From Sorangium cellulosum So0157-2 (GTDB lineage: Bacteria; Myxococcota_A; Polyangia; Polyangiales; Polyangiaceae): 64,000 bases of DNA. Made by a program: the position numbers and the translations under genes. The notes beneath the pieces were generated by a model. That model did no database searches. It saw only the letters and a program-made list of their open reading frames with translations, and was not told the DNA's origin. This document shows, piece by piece, positions 27,710 to 37,322 of this stretch (its first letter is position 1; each line of letters starts with the position of its first letter). Location: assembly GCF_000418325.1 (NCBI RefSeq), contig NC_021658.1:10058001-10122000 (forward strand), given 5' to 3'.

Positions 27710-28377
27710 GCGCCGCGCTCACGGGGCTCACGCTCTACGGCTACTGGCGCAGCTCGTGCAGCTGGCGCGCGCGCATCGCCCTCGCCCACAAGGGCATCGA
27801 GCACGCGTACCGGCCGGTGAACCTCGTCCGCGACGGCGGCGAGCAGCTCCACGACGACTACCGGGCCAAGAACCCGATGGCGCAGGTGCCGCTGCTCGAG
27901 TTCGAGCAGGGCGGCGCCGTCCGGCGCGTGTCGCAGTCGGTGGCGATCATCGAGCTGCTCGAGGAGCTGTTCCCCGCGCCGCCGCTCCTGCCCGCGGATC
28001 CGTACCTGCGCGCCAAGGCGCGGCAGCTCGTCGAGATGATCAACTCCGGCACGCAGCCGATGCAGAACACCGCCACCCTGAAGTACGTGCGGGACGAGCT
28101 CGGCGGCGACGAGCGGGCGTTCGGGCGCCGCTTCATCGCGTCGGGCCTCGCCGCGTTCCAGGCGGCGGCGAGCGAGCTCTGCGGGCGCTTCTGCGTCGGC
28201 GATCAGGTCACCGTGGCGGACGTGTTCCTCGTGCCCCAGCTTTACAATGCGCGACGTTACGACGTCGACCTCGCGCCGCTCTCGACCCTCACGCGGATCG
28301 AGGCGGCGTGCATGGCGCTGCCCGCCTTCCAGGCGGCCCACGCCGACCGCCAGGTCGACGCCGTCGCGGGCGCGTAG
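27706..28377 (+). CDS. maiA: Maleylacetoacetate isomerase (zeta-class GST)
   Basis: It isomerises maleylacetoacetate to fumarylacetoacetate with glutathione or a similar thiol. The 223-residue protein has the zeta GST active-site signature YWRSSCSWRARIAL near residues 13-26, then AKNPMAQVPLLEF and SQSVAIIELLEE. The C-terminal domain has VTVADVFLVPQLYNARRYDV. It overlaps the FAH gene by 4 bp. Confidence 0.92.
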   Translation: MSAALTGLTLYGYWRSSCSWRARIALAHKGIEHAYRPVNLVRDGGEQLHDDYRAKNPMAQVPLLEFEQGGAVRRVSQSVAIIELLEELFPAPPLLPADPYLRAKARQLVEMINSGTQPMQNTATLKYVRDELGGDERAFGRRFIASGLAAFQAAASELCGRFCVGDQVTVADVFLVPQLYNARRYDVDLAPLSTLTRIEAACMALPAFQAAHADRQVDAVAGA

Positions 28378-28415
28378 CACACCCCTGCGTTCACCCCTCG
28401 CGACGGAGGACCCGG

Positions 28416-29567
28416 ATGGCCAAGGTGGAGTCGATCGGCATCAAGCGGGTGGAGGCCCTGCACTACTACGTGCGCGACCTGGAGCGGAGCCGCAGGTTCT
28501 ACACGGAGAAGCTCGACTTCCAGGAGACCGCCGCGAGCTCGCCGGAGCTGAGCGCGGCGGCGGCGCAGCGGTCGGTCGTCTTCCAGGCCGGCGAGTGCGC
28601 CATCGTCTGCTCGCAGCCGATCGGCGAGGGCGGGCGGGCGTGGCGCTACCTGCGCAAGCACCCCGACGGGGTGGGCACGATCATCTTCGAGGTGGAGGAC
28701 ATCGACCGCGCCTTCCGGCTGCTCGACGGCCGCGGGGGCACGCCGATCGACGAGATCCACCGGGTGACCGAGGGCGGGGGCACCTTCGCCTCGTTCTCGA
28801 TCACGACGCCGTTCGGGGACACCACCTTCCGCTTCGTGGAGCGGCACGGCTACCCCGCGCTGTTCCCCGGCTGCGTGGCCCACGACGCGCCCCGCGGCGG
28901 GGAGAACCGCTTCGGGATCGCCCGGTTCGATCACATCACCTCGAACTTCCAGACGATGGCGCCCGCCCTGCTCTGGATGGAGCACGTGCTCGGGCTCGAG
29001 CCGTTCTGGCACATCGCGTTCCACACGAACGACGTCGCGAAGGACGCGGGCCACGGCTCGGGCCTGCGGTCGGCCGTGATGTGGGACCCGGGCTCGGGCG
29101 TGAAGTTCGCCAACAACGAGCCCTACCGGCCGCACTTCAAGAGCTCGCAGATCAACGTCTTCAACGAGGAGCACCGCGGCGACGGGGTGCAGCACGCGGC
29201 GCTCGCCGTGGACGACATCCTCGCCGCCGTGCGGGCGATGCGCGCGCGCGGCGTGGAGTTCATGCCGACCCCGGCCGCCTACTACGACCTCCTGCCCGAG
29301 CGCCTGCAGCGGCTCGGCGTCGGGCAGCTCGACGAGGACGTGGCGGCGCTGCGCGAGCTCGAGGTGCTGGTCGACGGCGACGGCGCGCGGTCGTACCTGC
29401 TCCAGATCTTCCTCAAGGAGTCGTCGGGCACGCACCGCGATCCGGACGCCGGCCCGTTCTTCTTCGAGCTCATCCAGCGGAAGGGGGACCGCGGCTTCGG
29501 CGCCGGCAATTTCCGGGCGCTGTTCGAGAGCATCGAGCGGCAGCAGAAGGCCGAGGGGCGCGGCTGA
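28416..29567 (+). CDS. hpd: 4-hydroxyphenylpyruvate dioxygenase
   Basis: It converts 4-hydroxyphenylpyruvate to homogentisate. The 383-residue protein has two VOC-fold halves. The Fe(II) ligands are the His in RFDHITSNF, the His in VQHAALAVDD and the Glu in FFFELIQRKGD. The GNFRALFESIE C-terminus is characteristic. The start ATG 28416 has GGAGGA at 28406-28411. The stop overlaps the homogentisate dioxygenase start (TGATG). Confidence 0.95.
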   Translation: MAKVESIGIKRVEALHYYVRDLERSRRFYTEKLDFQETAASSPELSAAAAQRSVVFQAGECAIVCSQPIGEGGRAWRYLRKHPDGVGTIIFEVEDIDRAFRLLDGRGGTPIDEIHRVTEGGGTFASFSITTPFGDTTFRFVERHGYPALFPGCVAHDAPRGGENRFGIARFDHITSNFQTMAPALLWMEHVLGLEPFWHIAFHTNDVAKDAGHGSGLRSAVMWDPGSGVKFANNEPYRPHFKSSQINVFNEEHRGDGVQHAALAVDDILAAVRAMRARGVEFMPTPAAYYDLLPERLQRLGVGQLDEDVAALRELEVLVDGDGARSYLLQIFLKESSGTHRDPDAGPFFFELIQRKGDRGFGAGNFRALFESIERQQKAEGRG

Positions 29568-30727
29568 TGCTCGATCGCGTCGTCGCCGGGAGCGTCCCCC
29601 CGAAGCACCACGTCGCCCTCCGGAGCGGGGCGGGGGAGCTCCGCTACGAGGAGTGCCTGACGCGGGCGGGCTTCGACGGCCCCTACACGATCGCCTACCA
29701 CGAGCGCCGGCCGCACGAGCACCGGCTCGCGCGGGCCGAGCACGGCTTCGCGCCGCCGGTCGCCGCGCCGCCGCGCCCGCTCGCGAAGCGGCACTACCGG
29801 TCGCAGGACCTGCCGCGGCGGGGCGGGCCCGCGATCGACTGCCGCGTGCCGCTGCTCTTCAACGACGACGTGGTGATCGGTCTCGCCCAGCCGGACGCCG
29901 CCGATCCGGTGTACTTCGCGAACGCGGACGCCGACGAGCTGCTCTTCGTCGCTCAGGGCGGCGGCGTCCTGCGCACGATGCTCGGCGATCTCCGCTTCGA
30001 GCAGGACGACTACGTCGTCGTCCCGAAGGGGCTCTTCCACCGCTTCCTCCCGGACGCCGCGCCCCAGCGCTGGCTCTCGATCCAGGCCGCGGACGTCCAC
30101 CTCCCGCGACAGTGGCGCAACGAGGTCGGCCAGCTGCGGATGGACGCGCCCTACTCCCACCGCGATTTCCGGCGGCCCACGTTCGTCGGCCCGCTCGACG
30201 AGGGCATCCGCGCGCTCGTCGTGAAGCGCGGCGGCGCGTTCCACGGCTTCGCCTGCGAGCGCTCGCCGCTCGACGTCGTCGGCTGGGACGGGACGGTGTA
30301 CCCGTTCGCGTTCCCGATCGAGCGCTTCCAGGCGCGCGTCGGGCTCGTGCACCTGCCGCCGGACTGGCACGGGACGTTCGCGGCGCGGGGCGCCCTCGTC
30401 TGCAGCTTCGTGCCGCGCCCGGTCGACTTCCACCCGGAGGCGATCCCCTGCCCCTATCCGCACTCGTCCGTCGACTGCGACGAGCTCCTCTTCTATTGCC
30501 GCGGCAACTTCACCTCGCGCCGCGGCGTCGGCCCCGGCAGCATCTCGCACCACCCGGCCGGCGTCCCGCACGGGCCGCACCCCGGCGCGTACGAGGCGAG
30601 CCTCGGGAGCCGCGCGACGAGCGAGCTCGCGGTCATGCTCGACACGATCCGCCCGCTCGCGGCCACCCCGGCCGCGCTCGAGGTGGAGGACCCGGGCTAC
30701 CAGGACAGCTTCATCGCAGGCCCGTGA
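29567..30727 (+). CDS. hmgA: Homogentisate 1,2-dioxygenase
   Basis: It opens the aromatic ring of homogentisate to give maleylacetoacetate. The 386-residue cupin-fold protein has ADELLFVAQGGGVLRT, DWHGTF, CDELLFYCRGNF and HHPAGVPHGPHPGAYEAS, with the His/Glu iron ligands of the bacterial family in the last. The start ATG 29567 overlaps the hpd stop. With the three preceding genes it completes the path from hydroxyphenylpyruvate to fumarate and acetoacetate. Confidence 0.92.
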   Translation: MLDRVVAGSVPPKHHVALRSGAGELRYEECLTRAGFDGPYTIAYHERRPHEHRLARAEHGFAPPVAAPPRPLAKRHYRSQDLPRRGGPAIDCRVPLLFNDDVVIGLAQPDAADPVYFANADADELLFVAQGGGVLRTMLGDLRFEQDDYVVVPKGLFHRFLPDAAPQRWLSIQAADVHLPRQWRNEVGQLRMDAPYSHRDFRRPTFVGPLDEGIRALVVKRGGAFHGFACERSPLDVVGWDGTVYPFAFPIERFQARVGLVHLPPDWHGTFAARGALVCSFVPRPVDFHPEAIPCPYPHSSVDCDELLFYCRGNFTSRRGVGPGSISHHPAGVPHGPHPGAYEASLGSRATSELAVMLDTIRPLAATPAALEVEDPGYQDSFIAGP

Positions 30728-30739
30728 GGGGCCCGGCGC

Positions 30740-31285
30740 TCAGGGCTTCAGGAAGCAGCTGCTGTTGCAGTCGTTGAAGCGCTGGGCCTCCTCGAAATCG
30801 ATCCCGTTCAGCCCGTCGCAGGACACGCGGACGATGCACTCGGCGTTGCACGCGACCTCCTCGGGGCACGCCTCGGGGCCGCTCCCGAAGGGGGCCCCCT
30901 GCCCGCACCCCATGAGGCGCTCGTTGGCCTGCTCGCAGACGGTGCGGAAGACGAAGACGCCGCACTGGCGGAGGTCCCTCTCCTGGCCCTCGCAGCCGTC
31001 GTAGGAGAGCACGTCGTTCTTGCACTCGGCCTCCGCGTCGAGGCAGGCCAGGTACTCGTCGAGGATGGCGGGGCAGCTCGCCTCCACCGCGGCCTGCCTC
31101 GCGGCGTCCGTCTTGTCGACGCACTCGCGGTACCGCGCCTCGCTGCAGCCGCTGCAGTCGCACATGAGATCGCAGACGCGCTCCTCCTGCGAGGGGCAGC
31201 CGGCGGCGAGGAGCGCGCCGCCGGCGGCGGCCAGGGAGAGGAGCGCCTCGAGGAGGCGCGGCGGGCGGGGCATGGCGGCGCGCAT
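30740..31285 (-). CDS. Cysteine-rich lipoprotein
   Basis: The 181-residue protein has a signal peptide with lipobox LLAAGC and then about 20 further Cys residues (VCDLMCDCSGC, EACPEEVACNAEC, DCNSSC). Even spacing of Cys pairs suggests a disulfide-stapled helical domain on the outer surface. The family is not recognised. The start is ATG 31285; ATG 31273 is also possible. It lies 14 bp downstream of the deoxyhypusine synthase-like gene and is probably co-transcribed. Confidence 0.8.
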   Translation of the reverse strand: MRAAMPRPPRLLEALLSLAAAGGALLAAGCPSQEERVCDLMCDCSGCSEARYRECVDKTDAARQAAVEASCPAILDEYLACLDAEAECKNDVLSYDGCEGQERDLRQCGVFVFRTVCEQANERLMGCGQGAPFGSGPEACPEEVACNAECIVRVSCDGLNGIDFEEAQRFNDCNSSCFLKP

Positions 31286-31299
31286 GGTGGCTTGCTCCG

Positions 31300-32403
31300 T
31301 TATTTCGGCATCTTGCCGAGCCGCTCGAGGAGGGCGCGCACGAGGAGCGGCCAGGCGACCGTGGCGTCCGCGTACACCTCGGCGAACCGGCCGCCCTCCT
31401 GCGGCGCGGTGAACTTCCCCCAGCTCACGCCCTCGGAGTAGGTGCAGCCGGAGAGGCCGCCCCAGTGCACCGGCTCGGGGCAGATGCGGACGCCGTACTG
31501 GAACCGCGGGTGATCCACCTCGATGTCGAGGCGATCGCCCACGATGTCGTAGAACGGCGCGACCTGCTGCGCCCAGTTGCGCGGGACGCCGCCGCCGATG
31601 GTGAAGATGCCGAGGCGCTTCTTCGTGCGGACCAGGCGGGCGTAGCTCAGGAGATCGAGGAACGGGTTGTACGACGGCGGCACCGCCTCGCGCCACACGT
31701 CGAAGCCCGGCTTGTCGCCGTGCTGCGCCTTCACCTTGCGCAGCATCCACGTCGCCACGTCGAGGCCCATCTCGCTGTCGGTGAAGGCCGGCACGTAGAC
31801 GGGGACGTTGCGGAGGTACGCGCTCCGGAGCACGCCGGGCGAGTCGCCCATCTCGGCCAGCGCCTTGCCGAGCTGGCGGCAGATGATCTCGCTCGACCAG
31901 GGCGACCCGCTGTCCAGCTTGTCGAGCTCCTTCCGGACGAAGACCTCGATGGCGTTGAGGTTCTTCTCCATCTCGAGCGTGTCGTAGACGCGGTTGTACC
32001 CCTTCTCGAAGTACGTCTCGTCCGAGATGCCCGGGTTCGCCTTGTAGTGGGTCAGGCCGACCGCCTCGCTCAGCCCGTGCGCCATGAGCGCCCCGGTGCT
32101 GATGATGCAGTCGATCATCCCGGCCTCGATCATCCGGACGATGACGACGCCCATCTTGGCCACCGTCATGGCGCCGGAGAACGTCGCCACGACGAGGCAG
32201 TCCTCGTCGCGCACCATCGTCTCGAGCACGTCGCACGCCTCGCCGAGCGCACGGCCGCTGAAGGCGGTGCGGCTCATCGCGCGGAGCATGTCGTCGAACG
32301 ACCCGATCTTCAGCGGGTCGAGCGCCTCGAGCGGGACGAGCTTGTCTTCAACTCCATCGCCGAGATGGCGGTGCGAGGAGCGCGAGTGTTTCGAAGAGGA
32401 CAT
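31300..32403 (-). CDS. Deoxyhypusine synthase-like protein
   Basis: The 367-residue protein belongs to the deoxyhypusine synthase family, which transfers the aminobutyl group of spermidine with NAD. SGAMTVAKMG, STGALMAHGLSEA and FTIGGGVPRNW are conserved. SEGVSWGKF carries the Lys that forms the enzyme-substrate imine in the eukaryotic enzyme, and VYADATVAWPLL follows. Bacteria lack eIF5A, so homologues may act on another acceptor, such as putrescine to make homospermidine. The start ATG 32403 has no clear ribosome site; ATG alternatives upstream are unsupported. Confidence 0.85.
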   Translation of the reverse strand: MSSSKHSRSSHRHLGDGVEDKLVPLEALDPLKIGSFDDMLRAMSRTAFSGRALGEACDVLETMVRDEDCLVVATFSGAMTVAKMGVVIVRMIEAGMIDCIISTGALMAHGLSEAVGLTHYKANPGISDETYFEKGYNRVYDTLEMEKNLNAIEVFVRKELDKLDSGSPWSSEIICRQLGKALAEMGDSPGVLRSAYLRNVPVYVPAFTDSEMGLDVATWMLRKVKAQHGDKPGFDVWREAVPPSYNPFLDLLSYARLVRTKKRLGIFTIGGGVPRNWAQQVAPFYDIVGDRLDIEVDHPRFQYGVRICPEPVHWGGLSGCTYSEGVSWGKFTAPQEGGRFAEVYADATVAWPLLVRALLERLGKMPK

Positions 32404-32471
32404 AGCGCGCGAACATATAGCCGCGCGGGGGGTGGGGCGTCGAGCACGAAGCTCCCCGCGGCAGCGGCGCT

Positions 32472-35400
32472 TCAGGGCCGGACGGGCAGGGAGCACGCGA
32501 GGCGGCGCGTGGTTCCGCGTACGGCGCCGCGCGCCGTTCCGCCGAGCCTGCCAGCGCCTTCGCCGATCCCACGCTCGCCACCTTCGGCGCGCTGGGCCGC
32601 GAGATCGGCGCGCACATAGGCGATCTCGCCCGCGCCAAGGCGGGCGCTCGGCGCGGCCTCGGCACGGCGCTCGGGATCGATCAGCGCGGCGATCTTCGCC
32701 ACGCAGGCGTCACGCCCTGACACACGAACGTCATAGACAGCCGTGCTCGCGATCGCGCCGCGGCCGTCGACGGTCGCGGCGGCGCTCGCGCGGTCCAGCA
32801 CGAAGCGGTCGCCGCGCGGGCGCGCGGGGCACGCCGGAAGGCGCGTGAGCTCGGCGCGGACGTTCGGGGCGATCTCCCAGCCGTCGAGCGGCAGGAGCGG
32901 CGGGGCCTTCGCCGGCGCGGCCGTCTCCGGAGGCGCGCCCGGCGCGGCCGTCTCCGGAGGCGCTCCACGCGCGCCTCGCTGCGCGGGCGCGCCCGGCGCG
33001 GCCGTCTCCGCGGGCGGGATCGGCACCGTGCGGCCGAGGGTCAGGTCGCGGAAGCCGAGCAGCAGCGGCACGCCGGCGGCGGTCGGCTGCCCGAGCGCGC
33101 GCGCGCCGCGGCTCGCGAGCGAGGCGATCGGCCGCGGGGCCTCGCCGGATCGCCACGCGACGAGCGACGTGCCGCGGAGCCACGCGATCGGCCCGTCCGG
33201 CGCCTCGCCGAAGGCGACCTCCGCCTCGGGCATCAGCTCCTGCGGCGCCTCGACGACCTCGGGGCCGCGGCCGGGCCTCGCCCGGACGAGCAGGTCGCGG
33301 CCCGAGGCGCGCACCCCGAAGACGATCCGATCGCCGGACGCCGCGAACCGCGTCAGGATCGCGTCCCGGCCGACGCCCTCCGGCGCGGGGCCCGTCCACG
33401 AGCGAACCCGCGCCCCTAGCTCGGTGGGATCGAGCCAGCGCAGCGTCCACGAGACGCGCGGCGCCGCGGCGCCCCGCCCCGTGCCGGCGCGCCCGGGCGC
33501 GCCGCCGGGCGCGGTCGCCTCGAGCACGGCGACGGTGGAGAGGGGGCCCCAGCGCCGGTCGCTCACCGAAGAGGCGCGCCGCTGCCCCGCGGGCCCGGGC
33601 GTCGCGCCGCCCGCGAGCAGCACGAGCGCCTCCTGCGCGCCGCTCGGCGGCGGCACGCCCGGCGGCGCGGGCGGCGGCCCCGGCTGCGTCGTGCACGCGA
33701 GCGCGCGCTCCGGGAGCGCCGGCGGCGGGCGGTGCGGCAGGAGCGGCGCGGCGTCGAGCGCCGGCCCGGCGGCGGGCGCCCCCGGCGCGGGCAGCGCCGG
33801 GCCCCAGCCGACGCGGAGGTAGGCGTCGATCTTGAGGCCGACCTCGTTGACGGCCAGCACCCCGGGCTCCGCGAGCAGGTCGCCGAGCTGGGCGGCGGCC
33901 TCCAGGGCGCGGGGCGGGGCCTCGACGGGCGCCCACGAGCGGCCGGCGTCGGTCGACGCGAGCACCTTCCCCTCCCCGACCGCGACGCCGCGGCCGCCGT
34001 GGATCAGCGCGTGCGCGGCGCCGGCAAGGCGAGCCCGCGACGCCTCGCCGCCGCGGGGCACGACCGCGGCGGTGAGCTCGCCGGCCTCGTCGGCGACCAC
34101 GAACGACAGGGCGCCGTCGTGCCCCTCCTCGATCGGGCTGACCACGTGGACGTCGCCGCCCCCGTCGCGCAGCCAGCCGAGCGGGATCAGCGGCTCCTCC
34201 CGCCCGCGGGCGTCGATCACCGCGACGTGGGCGCCGGCCGCGGCGCCCTCGCGGCCCCGCGCGCCCTCACGGCCCTGCCCGCCGCGGGGCGCGGGCTCGG
34301 CCGCGGGCTCCTCGCGGGGCGCCACGTCGCTGTCCCAGAGGCCGCGCACGATCGCGATCCGGCCGTCGGCGAGCGGGCCCGCGCCGCGCCAGTGGATGTC
34401 GGTGCCCGGGCGGACCGTGATCCACGCCCCGCTCGGCTGGCGCACGCACGCGCTGCCCTCCTCGTCCGCGTCGCACGGCGCGAGCAGCATGGCGCCCCCG
34501 CTCGGCGACACCCGGAGCTCCGCCTCGCCGCTCCGCAGCAGGACCGGGGGCTCGCGGCCGAGGGGGCCGCCGGCCGTGACCTGGAGCACGCCGAACGGAT
34601 CGTGGCGCCTGTCCGCCCCCTCCTCCCCGAGCGCGCAGGCCACCCACGCCGAGCGCCCCGCGCGGCCGACGCCGCAGGCGCTCAGCCACCCGTCGCCGCG
34701 GCCGAAGCTGGCGATCTCATGCAGCGCGCCCGAGGCGAGGTCGACGCGGGCGAGGAGGCCGTGGCTCGCCGTGATCGCGGCGCTCGCCCACGCCGCGCCG
34801 CTCGCGATCGCGGCCTCGAGCGGGTGGCGCCCGGTCGCGCGGATCCAGCGGAGCAGCGGGGCGTCCGCGCCGGGCTCGGGCGCGTCGCCGGCCGGCGCGA
34901 GCCGCGCCTCGGCGACAAGGATCCGCGCCTCGCGCTGCCCGGGCGGCGCCGCCGCGCCCTGCGCGACCGCGAGCAGCGCGTCGCCGCGCAGGCGCAGGCC
35001 GGAGAGGTGAAGCAGGGCGGCGGCGGGGTCGGTCCCCTGGCCGTCGCCGGGCGGCGCCGGGGCGACGGGGCGCCACGACGCGCCGCCGTCGGCCGTGACC
35101 GCGAGCCCCGCCGCCTCGAAGAGCCCGGCGCCTTGCCGGAGGTCCCGGAACGCGACGGCGCGGAGCGGCAGGGCGGGCAAGCCCGGCAGCGCGCGCGGCT
35201 GCCCGGTCTCGATGTCGAGGAAGCTCGGGAGATCCGAGGCGGCGTCCCACACCGCGACGACGGCGGGCCCGCCGCCGATGCGAAGGAGCTCGGTCTCGGA
35301 CCGGGCGAGGACGACGGGCGCGCCGAGCGGATCGTCGAACCGGTAGACGCCGTGGACCCCGCGCCCGACGAGCCGCGGGCCGGCGGCGGACGGCACGAGC

Positions 35401-35744
35401 GCGAGCTCGATCAGGGGCTCCGGGCAGGGGGCGGTCTCCGGCCGAGCTGCGCCGTCGCTCCCGACGAGGACGCGCCGGCCGCCGAGCAGGGCGATGGTGC
35501 CGCCGGCGACCCGGGGGCCGACCGCGGTCGCGCCGCTCGCGTCGACCCAGCGGGCGCGCAGGAGCTCCGGCGCCGGCGGCGCGGGGTGCACCGGCGCGGG
35601 CGCGCGGCCTTCCTGCGGCGCGGGTCGGGGCGGCGCGCCCCCGCAGCGGGCGAGCGCGAGCGCCGCGAGGAGCGCGGCCGCGCGCCGCGACCGGCGCGGA
35701 GGCGCTGCGAGGCGGGGGGCGCCCGCCGCTCTGGACTGCATCAT
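32472..35744 (-). CDS. Large exported protein with beta-propeller-like character
   Basis: The 1090-residue protein has an N-terminal hydrophobic signal (AAALLAALALARC). The Cys context LARC is not a good lipobox. The body is Ala/Gly/Pro-rich with recurring BNR/sialidase-like blocks (AVTADGGASWRPV and LASTDAGRSWAPV), which suggests a propeller. Near residues 960-1000 there is a low-complexity run with three PETAAPGAP-type repeats. I do not know a function. It is upstream of the deoxyhypusine synthase-like gene by 68 bp on the same strand. Confidence 0.75.
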   Translation of the reverse strand: MMQSRAAGAPRLAAPPRRSRRAAALLAALALARCGGAPPRPAPQEGRAPAPVHPAPPAPELLRARWVDASGATAVGPRVAGGTIALLGGRRVLVGSDGAARPETAPCPEPLIELALVPSAAGPRLVGRGVHGVYRFDDPLGAPVVLARSETELLRIGGGPAVVAVWDAASDLPSFLDIETGQPRALPGLPALPLRAVAFRDLRQGAGLFEAAGLAVTADGGASWRPVAPAPPGDGQGTDPAAALLHLSGLRLRGDALLAVAQGAAAPPGQREARILVAEARLAPAGDAPEPGADAPLLRWIRATGRHPLEAAIASGAAWASAAITASHGLLARVDLASGALHEIASFGRGDGWLSACGVGRAGRSAWVACALGEEGADRRHDPFGVLQVTAGGPLGREPPVLLRSGEAELRVSPSGGAMLLAPCDADEEGSACVRQPSGAWITVRPGTDIHWRGAGPLADGRIAIVRGLWDSDVAPREEPAAEPAPRGGQGREGARGREGAAAGAHVAVIDARGREEPLIPLGWLRDGGGDVHVVSPIEEGHDGALSFVVADEAGELTAAVVPRGGEASRARLAGAAHALIHGGRGVAVGEGKVLASTDAGRSWAPVEAPPRALEAAAQLGDLLAEPGVLAVNEVGLKIDAYLRVGWGPALPAPGAPAAGPALDAAPLLPHRPPPALPERALACTTQPGPPPAPPGVPPPSGAQEALVLLAGGATPGPAGQRRASSVSDRRWGPLSTVAVLEATAPGGAPGRAGTGRGAAAPRVSWTLRWLDPTELGARVRSWTGPAPEGVGRDAILTRFAASGDRIVFGVRASGRDLLVRARPGRGPEVVEAPQELMPEAEVAFGEAPDGPIAWLRGTSLVAWRSGEAPRPIASLASRGARALGQPTAAGVPLLLGFRDLTLGRTVPIPPAETAAPGAPAQRGARGAPPETAAPGAPPETAAPAKAPPLLPLDGWEIAPNVRAELTRLPACPARPRGDRFVLDRASAAATVDGRGAIASTAVYDVRVSGRDACVAKIAALIDPERRAEAAPSARLGAGEIAYVRADLAAQRAEGGERGIGEGAGRLGGTARGAVRGTTRRLACSLPVRP

Positions 35745-35846
35745 CGCGGCGGAGCCTACCGTGTTCCGCGGCCGCGGCGACGCCGCGAGCGCCGAAGGAG
35801 GCGCCGGACGCGGGGTGTCCGCGGACGCTGCGAGGGCGACCGGGGG

Positions 35847-36920
35847 TCAGTGGACGGTCGAGGCTGCCTGCTCCGGGGCCAGCTCGCGATCCGGCGACTC
35901 GGCCCTTCGGGCGAGCAGGGCCATGAGCCCCTTGGCCCCGAGCACGGCGTAATCGGACACGCAGTTGTTGAAGATCGCGTGGACCCGCTCCGCCTCCTGG
36001 GAGAGCCGCGCGACGGTCTCGGCCCAGGGGTCGAGCTCCGCGGGATCGTAAACGTACCTGAACTTCTCGTTCACGCTGACCGAGGCGCCCCAGGTCTCCG
36101 CGCGGCGGCCGTGGAAGCGCACCACGGCGAGGCGCGGATCGGCGACGAGCGGGGTGGGAGGCATGCTGTTCTCCTTGCCCTGCGGCTCGTCGACGATGAC
36201 GTAGAAGGCGTCGAGATCTCGCAGGAAGTCCACGACGCGCTCGATGCGGTCGGGCTCGCCCCAGGACGCGTGACGGAGCTCGACGGCGAGCGGGATCCCC
36301 TCCATGCGGGCGCGGCAGTCCTCGATGACCCTCACGTTGCCGCGCGTCGCCGTGAACCACGGCGGGAACTGGAACAGCGCGTACCCGAGCTTGCGCGCTT
36401 GCCGCAGCGGCTCGACGGCTTGCCGGAAGCGCTCCCAGAGCACGTCTCTCGCCTCGGCCGGCAGGTCGCCGGGATAGAGACGGCGCCTGTCGAGGAGCGC
36501 CGGCGGCAGGGCTCGCTGGACGTCCGCGGGGAGGCGGGCGGGCTCCACCGGGTGCTGGGTGAGCGGCGCGAACGCCTTCATGTTGAACACGAAGTCGGGC
36601 GCCGTCCGCTGGACCCACTGCGCCACCATCGCCGTGGCGGGGAGGGCGTAATAGGTCGAGTTGACCTCGACCACGGGGAACTGGGACGCGTAGAACTTGA
36701 GCCGTTGCTCCGGGCTCGACGCGCCCTTCGGATAGAATCGCTGGCTCTTCGCGAGGGTGGGGTCGGTCCAGCCGGCGGTCCCGGCGAGGACGTTGCCCCA
36801 GCGGGCGGGCACAGGCGCGCACCCCGCGAGAGCGCTGGCGCGCGCGAGCCGATCCTCGTGCTGGTGCGGAGTCTCCTCTGAGGGCGACCGCGGCGGGTCG
36901 CGCAGGGCTGCTTCGTGCAT
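35847..36920 (-). CDS. DUF72 family protein
   Basis: The 357-residue protein has the YecE/DUF72 TIM-barrel pattern: LAGTAGWTDPTLAKS, FPVVEVNSTYYALP, FNMKAFAPLTQHP, YALFQFPPWF, AVELRHASW, VRFHGR and the C-terminal VHAIFNNCVSDYAVLGAKGL. The biochemical role of the family is unsettled. The start ATG 36920 is taken as the first Met before the barrel. Two matching palindromes lie 42-86 bp upstream. Confidence 0.85.
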   Translation of the reverse strand: MHEAALRDPPRSPSEETPHQHEDRLARASALAGCAPVPARWGNVLAGTAGWTDPTLAKSQRFYPKGASSPEQRLKFYASQFPVVEVNSTYYALPATAMVAQWVQRTAPDFVFNMKAFAPLTQHPVEPARLPADVQRALPPALLDRRRLYPGDLPAEARDVLWERFRQAVEPLRQARKLGYALFQFPPWFTATRGNVRVIEDCRARMEGIPLAVELRHASWGEPDRIERVVDFLRDLDAFYVIVDEPQGKENSMPPTPLVADPRLAVVRFHGRRAETWGASVSVNEKFRYVYDPAELDPWAETVARLSQEAERVHAIFNNCVSDYAVLGAKGLMALLARRAESPDRELAPEQAASTVH

Positions 36921-36961
36921 ATCGAGGGCAACGTAAGGCCTTTTCGCGGCGACGGAAGCGC

Positions 36962-37006
36962 TCTCCAGGAGATTCGGCCAGAGGCGCTCATCGTATCTCC
37001 TGGAGA
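36962..37006. promoter_or_regulatory. Two TCTCCNGGAGA palindromes upstream of the DUF72 gene
   Basis: TCTCCAGGAGA at 36962-36972 and TCTCCTGGAGA at 36996-37006 are each palindromic about their central base and lie 34 bp apart centre to centre, about three helical turns. This is a typical layout for a dimeric repressor binding two sites. The remainder of 36921-37322 has no gene; a TATACT at 37270-37275 may be a -10 box for the next gene. Confidence 0.5.
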
Positions 37007-37322
37007 TCCGCGCTGCTGTCGAGCACGTGATGCGCGTACGCTCACGCCCGCTCGCCGCGTTCGACACATTCCGCTCGAGATTGGAATTTTCTCACGCGCT
37101 CTGGGGCGCTCCGGGCGTCGCGAGCAGCGGATGTCGATCCGGCACAGGCGGTCCACCATCGCCCCCTCGGCGGGGCCTCCGTCGCTTCTCCTCCGGGCCG
37201 CTTCTATCTACGGGATCGCCGAGTTCCTGGAGAGCCCAGATTGTGCATGCGCCGCCCCGCTCCGTGCGCTATACTGAATAACGGCAGGGGCTTGGTGCAT
37301 TCCTGCGTGACAGAGGTGGTCG

